This document shows positions 7,373 through 12,606 of a stretch of 12,606 nt of DNA, one piece after another. The notes beneath the pieces are model-generated. The model was not told where the DNA came from, searched no databases, and worked only from the letters and a program-made list of their open reading frames with translations. The stretch is from Planctomycetaceae bacterium (GTDB lineage: Bacteria; Planctomycetota; Planctomycetia; Pirellulales; Pirellulaceae): the NCBI GenBank assembly GCA_002708345.1, contig PANG01000099.1:1-12606 (forward strand). Direction: 5' to 3'. The stretch's first letter is position 1; every line of letters starts with the position of its first letter. A program made the position numbers and the translations under genes.

Positions 7373-7960
7373 ATGTTGGCGGTGCACGAACACGAGAACC
7401 AACTCATCCAGTTGGTGCGCGATGGCGACCTATCGGCCTGGGGTGAGTTGATCCAGATTCACCAGGACCGGCTCTACAACAGCATCCTGCGCGTTGTCGG
7501 CCATCCGGACCGTGCCCGCGACGTTGTCCAGGATGCTTTTATCCAGGCCATCGAAAAATTTTCGCGTTTTGACGGCAAGAGCCAGTTTTCCACCTGGCTC
7601 TACCGAATTGCCTTTAACCGGGCGATGACAATGTACCGCAGGCAGAAGGGCGAGGTCTCACTTGACGTGGCTCGTGAGAACGTAGGGGATGAAACTATGG
7701 CAACGTCCCGGGACCAACCCGAGGACCGGGTTCTCAACAGCGAACTGGTCGACGAGGTCCACCAGGCCCTCGAACAGCTCACGGCGGAACACCGGGCGGT
7801 GATGATCCTGCGTGAAATCGAGGGTTGTGAATACGAGCAGATTGCCGAGATCCTGGATATCTCGATTGGCACCGTTCGCAGCCGGCTTCACCGTGCCCGG
7901 GCGGAAATGCGGCGATTGTTACGTGTTTACTTTGAACAGCCACCTGGGAATGACAGCTAG
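7373..7960 (+). CDS. RNA polymerase ECF-type sigma factor (RpoE-like)
   Basis: Directs RNA polymerase to a set of stress or envelope promoters. From the chosen ATG the product is 195 residues, the usual ECF size. Region 2 spans about 27-92 (DRLYNSILRVVG, DVVQDAFIQAIEKF, STWLYRIAFNRA) and region 4 about 125-184 (LTAEHRAVMILREIEG, then the helix-turn-helix IAEILDISIGTVRSRLHRAR). No region 3 is present. The frame stays open upstream to a TTG at 7253, but that codon is part of a TTGACA promoter box and the added residues look unlike family sequence; a GTG at 7382 is another possible start. No good ribosome site precedes any candidate. No anti-sigma gene stands next to it: the next gene, comEC, converges with 19 bases between the stops. 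Family very sure, start moderately sure. Confidence 0.93.
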   Translation: MLAVHEHENQLIQLVRDGDLSAWGELIQIHQDRLYNSILRVVGHPDRARDVVQDAFIQAIEKFSRFDGKSQFSTWLYRIAFNRAMTMYRRQKGEVSLDVARENVGDETMATSRDQPEDRVLNSELVDEVHQALEQLTAEHRAVMILREIEGCEYEQIAEILDISIGTVRSRLHRARAEMRRLLRVYFEQPPGNDS

Positions 7961-7979
7961 GTGTGTCGGCTCACGGGGG

Positions 7980-10448
7980 TTACCGCCGTTGGTGCCGGTA
8001 GCTGAATCGATCCTGCCACAAATCGACCGTGATCGCACCCTGCACACGCGTGGAAACAACAGGAACACCCCATTGCCGGTAGAGCGGTTCCCCGCTGGCC
8101 ACCTGGTGACCACTGCTGATGACCACCAGGCGAGGTTGGCACCAGTCACAGATCGTCAGTGGGTCACTATGCAGACTCCCGTGATGGGGCGCCATTAATA
8201 CCGTGGCAGGCCGAGGCAGTTTACCAACCAGCATCTCCAGCCCATCCGCTTCCAGGTCCCCGGGCAGTAGCAGCCGGCTCGCCCCCCAGGTCAGTTCCAC
8301 GACCAGGCTTGCTGCATTGTCATTCGAAAAACGTTGGCCCGCGGGAGGATGCAGCACCCGGACTCCAGGTCCTTTCCCTGGCAGCACACTGTCCCCTTGC
8401 GAGTAACAGCGAACCTCCACCTGATGCCTCTTGAGTGCCCGGGCCACCTCGATGGTGGCTGGCGAGGCAGTCCAGTCCAGCTGGGCGGGGACACCGATCT
8501 GACGGATGCGAAATCGTTCCAGCAGGTAGGGAATGGCATTGAAATGATCCACATCCGCATGGGAGAGAAGAAGCTGATCAAGCTGGCGTATACCCCGGCT
8601 CCAGAGTACCGAGGCCACCTGCCGACCTGCCGAATCGGGATCTCCCAGGTGGCCAGCATCGTAAAGCCAGGCACGACCATCCGGCATTTCCAACAAGACA
8701 CTGGTACCATGCCCGACGGAAATAAAAGTCGCTCTGAGCACATCCCCAGCAGGCCGTTTCCAGGCACGCGTGGTGGAGATGCCAGCCAGCAGGACCCACA
8801 ACACCAGGGATATTCTCAGTAATCGGCGCCAGCTCCGCTGCCGGCAACTCCAGCCGAGAAAGAGCAGGCAATAAAGAACAGCGACCTGCCATCCAGCAGG
8901 CGCCGGGGACCAGAAATAAGCGCCCGGCCAGTCGCGTGCCAGGGTAACAACTCCCTTGATCACCTTGAGTCCAAGCCAGAGGGGAACCACCGCCAGCTTC
9001 GAAATCCAGCCCAGCGGGGACAGGAGGATTGCCGTCATTCCTGCAACCAGCACGACTGCCAGGGGCATGCCCAGGACAAGGGCCAGCAGGATTCCAACCG
9101 GGCTGACCAGGTGGAAGTAATAAAGCACCAGTGGAGCGGTGATCGACCAGGCCGCGAACGAGAGGAGCGAGGCGCGGCGGAAGGTCGTCAGCAATCGGCC
9201 CGCCAGCTGGACCATGCGAGGACGGCTGGCAACCAGGAGCTTCTCGATCGGGTCCTCCGGCTCGGCAGTCGGTAGCAGCGCGCCGCGGCAGCGCACCAGT
9301 CCCAGCACGGCAACAAAGGACAACTGCGTCCCTGCCTGGAACAGGCTGCTCGGATCGAGCAACAGGACCAATAACGCTGCCGTGGCAAGCGTATTGACCG
9401 GCAACGCCGGTCGAGAGCACAACTCGGAAAGGCAAAGAACCGTTACCAGAATAGAAGCCCGCATGATCGGGGGACGCCCCCCGGTAAGCCAGCAATAGAA
9501 GAAGACAAAGGCAATCGCCAGGGAGAGTCCCAGCCGTCGATCGACCCACCCGGCTCGTGTAACAAGCCAGAAGAGCCCGGCCAGCACACCGACGTGAAGC
9601 CCCGAGATTGCCAGCAGGTGGATGGTACCTGTCAGGAAAAATGCGTCCCGCTGGGACGATGTCACCTGCTCACGTGCACCCACAAGCATCGCTTCGGCAA
9701 GCGGGGCATCCACCGGGCCAAGCTGCTGCTGCAGACGCCGGCAGATCCTCGCTCGCACATTCTCCATCCAGGCACGTGGGGACCACCTGCCGACACGACC
9801 AATCAGCTGAATCGCGGCAGGAGAAGGTGCCCTGAGATAGAAGATCTCCCGGCGGCCTCGCATTCTCTCGAGCAGATCCAGCCCAGGATTAAGGAGGCCG
9901 GGAGGGCGGCGGGCAAAAGCAAGGAGACGGACAAGATCTCCCGGACGGAGATGGCTGGCATCCCCCACCACCATCAGAGTTGCTTCACCACTCGCCTGCA
10001 CCCAGTTTCGCCCGTCACGGGCACGGGAGAGCCGGGCTTTCAGCCGCGACACCTGCTGGGGAGGAAAAGAACTAAGGGGATCGGGCTGTGGGGCTGCCAG
10101 CAGGCGAGGAGAGGAAAGTACAACGGCTTCCAGGCAGACCGGCCTGTTCTCCTCGTCCAGGCGGAAAGCCAGGTGATCGTCAGGAAACCACCTCCAGTCG
10201 AGCTGGTGCCAGGTCGCGGCGAGCGTGGCCATTGAAACAAGCAGTGCACACACGGCAACACAGTGGTTCCGGCGACAGAGGGTCATGCAGATCACCAGGG
10301 CCACCAGCGCAAGGGAAAGCCACATATACCAGTAAACAACCAGGAATCGATCCGCCAGGATTCCTGCAGCGATTGCCAGCGCAACGGTAAGCATGGGCTG
10401 GTAGGGGTGTGGGGCATCGGGTGGCAGAGGAATCACCGTGGGTGACAT
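7980..10448 (-). CDS. comEC: ComEC/Rec2 DNA internalisation channel protein
   Basis: Inner-membrane channel thought to carry single-stranded DNA into the cytoplasm during natural transformation. The 822 residues have the full family layout: N-terminal membrane helices (about 19-78), a soluble DUF4131-like part (about 100-210), the competence domain with LTGTIHLLAISGLHVGVLAG (272-291) and many membrane helices to about 555, then a metallo-beta-lactamase-like domain from about 568. The latter has YDAGH (596-600), the metal motif SHADVDH (629-635), LLPGDLE (727-733) and APHHGS (753-758). The usual VGQGD loop reads VGHGTS here. The frame is open upstream to 10850, but AAGGGA six bases before the ATG at 10448 and conserved N-terminal sequence favour this start; the longer form would overlap the divergent peptidase gene. 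Stop is TAA. No other competence gene is in the window. Confidence 0.94.
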   Translation of the reverse strand: MSPTVIPLPPDAPHPYQPMLTVALAIAAGILADRFLVVYWYMWLSLALVALVICMTLCRRNHCVAVCALLVSMATLAATWHQLDWRWFPDDHLAFRLDEENRPVCLEAVVLSSPRLLAAPQPDPLSSFPPQQVSRLKARLSRARDGRNWVQASGEATLMVVGDASHLRPGDLVRLLAFARRPPGLLNPGLDLLERMRGRREIFYLRAPSPAAIQLIGRVGRWSPRAWMENVRARICRRLQQQLGPVDAPLAEAMLVGAREQVTSSQRDAFFLTGTIHLLAISGLHVGVLAGLFWLVTRAGWVDRRLGLSLAIAFVFFYCWLTGGRPPIMRASILVTVLCLSELCSRPALPVNTLATAALLVLLLDPSSLFQAGTQLSFVAVLGLVRCRGALLPTAEPEDPIEKLLVASRPRMVQLAGRLLTTFRRASLLSFAAWSITAPLVLYYFHLVSPVGILLALVLGMPLAVVLVAGMTAILLSPLGWISKLAVVPLWLGLKVIKGVVTLARDWPGAYFWSPAPAGWQVAVLYCLLFLGWSCRQRSWRRLLRISLVLWVLLAGISTTRAWKRPAGDVLRATFISVGHGTSVLLEMPDGRAWLYDAGHLGDPDSAGRQVASVLWSRGIRQLDQLLLSHADVDHFNAIPYLLERFRIRQIGVPAQLDWTASPATIEVARALKRHQVEVRCYSQGDSVLPGKGPGVRVLHPPAGQRFSNDNAASLVVELTWGASRLLLPGDLEADGLEMLVGKLPRPATVLMAPHHGSLHSDPLTICDWCQPRLVVISSGHQVASGEPLYRQWGVPVVSTRVQGAITVDLWQDRFSYRHQRR

Positions 10449-10680
10449 GAGAAGTCCCTTTCCCAGGAGACGGATATGCCTGCTCCCTGGATTGTCCATG
10501 TTGAACTGACAGCAGCTTGTCAGCGTCCGGTCAACCCGAGTGGGGTTTCTCGTTTCAACCAGATTTCCGGCGACCGGTGGAACGTGGCACAACCTCACGG
10601 TACATTCATTTCGTGGCGAGAAACTCGCATTCAGGCCTTCTGCAGGCTTATCGCGCGTACTTTTCCCAGGGAGACAACTG
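10449..10680. promoter_or_regulatory. Divergent intergenic region (comEC / prolyl oligopeptidase)
   Basis: These 232 bases separate the preferred starts of two outward-facing genes. They hold the comEC ribosome site (AAGGGA, 10455-10460), the peptidase ribosome site (AGGGAG, 10668-10673), an 18-base inverted repeat (10506-10523) and a small hairpin GCGAG-AAA-CTCGC (10616-10628). A minus-strand TTGACC and a plus-strand TACATT look promoter-like but lack convincing partners. Both flanking reading frames stay open through parts of it, but the protein so encoded is unlike the families. Confidence 0.45.
10506..10523. repeat. 18-bp inverted repeat, possible operator
   Basis: CTGACA (10506-10511) and TGTCAG (10518-10523) are perfect 6-base arms around GCAGCT. 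It lies 58 bases before the comEC start and about 160 before the peptidase start, where a regulator of either gene could bind. The arms are short enough to occur by chance. Confidence 0.3.
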
Positions 10681-12534
10681 GTGAAACACACGATCCTCGG
10701 AATCCTGGTGCTTGGATGCTCGCTCCTGTTGGCAGGCTGGAATCTGCAGGGCCCTCCTGCTGAGGTCCAGGCCGGTTTGATTGCCAAGGGGCAACGACCC
10801 AGGAAACCACAGACGCAGGTGAAAGAACCGGAGAAAGTAACCGTGGACACAATCCATTACCCCTCCACCCGACGCGGGGACACCCAGGACGACTACCACG
10901 GAACGCTGGTCAGGGACCCCTACCGCTGGCTGGAAGATACCGACAGCGAGGAAACCGCTGCCTGGATCGGCCAGCAGAACAAGACGACCTTTGGCTACCT
11001 GGAACAGATTCCGGCCCGTGAAGGGATCCGGGACCGTCTTACCCGGCTCTGGAATTACGAGCGATTCGGCCGTCCCTCCAAGCGTGGTGGCCGTTATTTC
11101 TTCACCCACAATGACGGGCTTCAGAACCAGTCCCTGCTTTTCACCAGCGACAACCTGGACGATGAACCACGACTGCTGCTGGACCCCAACCAGCTCTCGG
11201 AGGATGGCACGGTCGCCCTGGCGGGCTGGCAACCAAGCCACGATGGCCACCTGCTGGCTTTTGCCCTTGCCTCGGCCGGTTCCGACTGGCGCGAATGGAA
11301 GCTGCTGGATGTTTCCAGTGGCGAGGTCCTTGAGGATCATCTTCAGTGGGTCAAGTTCTCCGGGATCTCCTGGTCGGCAGACGATTCCGGATTTTACTAC
11401 AGCCGTTACGACGAACCGGCCGAGGGAACGGAGTTCAGTGGCACCAACCATTACCAGAAACTCTTTTTCCACACGCTTGGCCAGCCCCAGTCAGAGGACC
11501 GGCTGATTTACCAGCGTGAGGACGAAAAAGAATGGGGTTTTGGAGGCCATGTCACCGAGGATGGTCATTTCCTGGTGATCAGCGTCTGGAAGGGAACGCT
11601 GCGAAAAAACCAGCTCTTTTACAAGGACCTCGAGGATCCGGACGGGGACGTGGTCGAGCTGATCTCGGGCTTTGATGCTTCCTATGATTTCCTTGGCAAC
11701 ATCGGCAGCAGGTTCTGGGTCATGACCAATAGCGAGGCACCCCAGCGGCGGGTGATCTGTATTGACATCGAGCATCCCGGGCGGGAGGAGTGGGAGGAGA
11801 TCATTGCCGAACAGGAGGAGACGCTCGAAGAAACCTCCATGGTAGGAGGCAAACTGGTCGCCAGTTACCTGCACCACGCGCATTCCGAAATCCGGGTCCA
11901 CGACACCGATGGCAAACTGTCAAGAAAGGTCCGCCTGCCAGGGATTGGCAGTGCAGGCGGATTTGGCGGCCGGCAGGATGAGAGCGAAACGTTTTATACC
12001 TTCAGCAACTATACAACTCCCGCCACGATCTACCACTACGATGTCTCGAGCGGGCGGAGCAGCATCTACCGCCAGCCGGACGTCGACTTCGATCCTGGCC
12101 GTTATCGCACCGAGCAGGTCTTTTACGAGAGCAAGGATGGAACACCGGTACCGATGTTCCTTGTCTACCGGAAGGGAATGAAACGTAATGGACAGAATCC
12201 AACACTTCTTTACGGTTACGGCGGTTTTGACATCTCGCTGACCCCTGGTTTCTCTGTGACCAACCTCGTCTGGATGGAAATGGGAGGAGTTTATGCGGTC
12301 GCCAATCTCCGTGGTGGGGGCGAGTACGGAGAGCGCTGGCACGAGGCTGGCATGCTCGACAATAAGCAGAACGTGTTTGATGACTTCATTGCCGCAGCCG
12401 AGTGGCTGGGAGAAGAGAAAATCACCTGCCGGGAACGACTGGCGATTCGAGGAGGGAGTAACGGGGGCTTGCTGGTGGGAGCGGTGATGTCCCAGCGGCC
12501 ACGTCTATGTGCTGCAGCACTTCCGGCAGTGTGA
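10681..12534 (+). CDS. Prolyl oligopeptidase family serine peptidase, interrupted by in-frame TGA
   Basis: S9-family endopeptidase that cuts after proline in short peptides. The GTG at 10681 has AGGGAG seven bases before it and opens a signal-like hydrophobic stretch (ILGILVLGCSLLLAGW), so the protein is probably exported; a lipobox-like VLGC is possible. The frame is open to 10540 but the extra residues look non-coding. DPYRWLED and a beta-propeller region follow, then the catalytic domain with LLYGYGGFD, NLRGGGEYGERWHEAG and the nucleophile elbow RGGSNGG (Ser593, codon 12457-12459). A TGA at 12532-12534 stops the frame after 617 residues, directly behind ALPAV, where relatives have ALPAVG. 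The catalytic Asp and His would lie beyond it, so a protein ending here should be inactive. The frame resumes correctly after the TGA. It may be a nonsense mutation or a sequencing error. Confidence 0.88.
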   Translation: MKHTILGILVLGCSLLLAGWNLQGPPAEVQAGLIAKGQRPRKPQTQVKEPEKVTVDTIHYPSTRRGDTQDDYHGTLVRDPYRWLEDTDSEETAAWIGQQNKTTFGYLEQIPAREGIRDRLTRLWNYERFGRPSKRGGRYFFTHNDGLQNQSLLFTSDNLDDEPRLLLDPNQLSEDGTVALAGWQPSHDGHLLAFALASAGSDWREWKLLDVSSGEVLEDHLQWVKFSGISWSADDSGFYYSRYDEPAEGTEFSGTNHYQKLFFHTLGQPQSEDRLIYQREDEKEWGFGGHVTEDGHFLVISVWKGTLRKNQLFYKDLEDPDGDVVELISGFDASYDFLGNIGSRFWVMTNSEAPQRRVICIDIEHPGREEWEEIIAEQEETLEETSMVGGKLVASYLHHAHSEIRVHDTDGKLSRKVRLPGIGSAGGFGGRQDESETFYTFSNYTTPATIYHYDVSSGRSSIYRQPDVDFDPGRYRTEQVFYESKDGTPVPMFLVYRKGMKRNGQNPTLLYGYGGFDISLTPGFSVTNLVWMEMGGVYAVANLRGGGEYGERWHEAGMLDNKQNVFDDFIAAAEWLGEEKITCRERLAIRGGSNGGLLVGAVMSQRPRLCAAALPAV

Positions 12535-12606
12535 GTGATGGACATGCTCCGTTACCACAAGTTCACCATTGGCTGGGCATGGGTCTCGGAATACGGTTCC
12601 TCCGAC
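12535..12606 (+). pseudogene. Continuation of prolyl oligopeptidase frame after TGA, runs off window
   Basis: The 24 codons behind the TGA, in the same frame, read VMDMLRYHKFTIGWAWVSEY and on to the edge, which is the sequence expected directly after ALPAVG in this family. No base is gained or lost, so the interruption is a single codon change (for example GGA to TGA) and not a frameshift. The rest of the catalytic domain lies outside the window. Confidence 0.8.

Noticed and set aside
8578..9549. 323-codon minus-strand frame inside comEC
   Set aside because: It overlaps comEC in another frame on the same strand; the comEC frame encodes the conserved membrane and metal motifs, this one does not.
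10585..10605. TGGCAC, resembling half of a sigma-54 promoter
   Set aside because: The expected TTGC partner about five bases further on is missing.
10540..10680. Longer prolyl oligopeptidase starting at GTG 10540
   Set aside because: The GTG at 10681 has a well-spaced AGGGAG and directly begins a signal-like stretch; the upstream residues look non-coding.
10449..10850. Longer ComEC starting near 10850
   Set aside because: It would overlap the divergent peptidase gene and add sequence unlike ComEC; a good ribosome site supports 10448.
12532..12534. Selenocysteine at the TGA
   Set aside because: Relatives have Gly and not Cys at this position, and the site is not a redox motif.

Overview
The window looks like a chromosomal segment from a bacterium, most probably a member of the Planctomycetota. 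This rests on the combination of a Tat-signal Gfo/Idh/MocA oxidoreductase, a secreted prenyltransferase/squalene-cyclase repeat protein with a CxxCH haem-type motif, a YwrD-type gamma-glutamyltransferase and an ECF sigma factor, in moderately GC-rich DNA. The phylum is inferred from protein style only. No rRNA, tRNA, CRISPR array, insertion sequence or phage gene was seen.

Layout. Left block, minus strand, read right to left: an exported repeat protein (4181-3060), ribosomal protein S15 rpsO (2825-2556), and polynucleotide phosphorylase pnp (2369 to the left edge). The rpsO-pnp order is the classical conserved RNA-metabolism pair. The pnp product ends in a very Gly/Arg-rich tail that runs off the window. 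Middle block, plus strand: gamma-glutamyltransferase (4328-6103), a Gfo/Idh/MocA oxidoreductase 27 bases behind it (6131-7216), then an ECF sigma factor (7373-7960) with its own promoter-like sequence, a palindrome and a structured leader. Right block: comEC on the minus strand (10448-7980), convergent with the sigma gene, and a divergent prolyl oligopeptidase gene on the plus strand (10681 onward).

The genes do not form one dedicated pathway. They fall into housekeeping RNA metabolism (S15, PNPase), peptide and amino-acid scavenging at or outside the membrane (GGT, prolyl oligopeptidase), DNA uptake (ComEC) and regulation (sigma factor).

The oddest feature is an in-frame TGA at 12532-12534 in the prolyl oligopeptidase. 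It stands where the family has a conserved Gly, and the frame continues with family-like sequence to the window edge. Other points are the RGG-like PNPase tail, the CxxCHH repeat protein without a cyclase DxDD motif, and the dyad and nested inverted repeats in front of the sigma gene. I did not find a convincing new multi-gene system.
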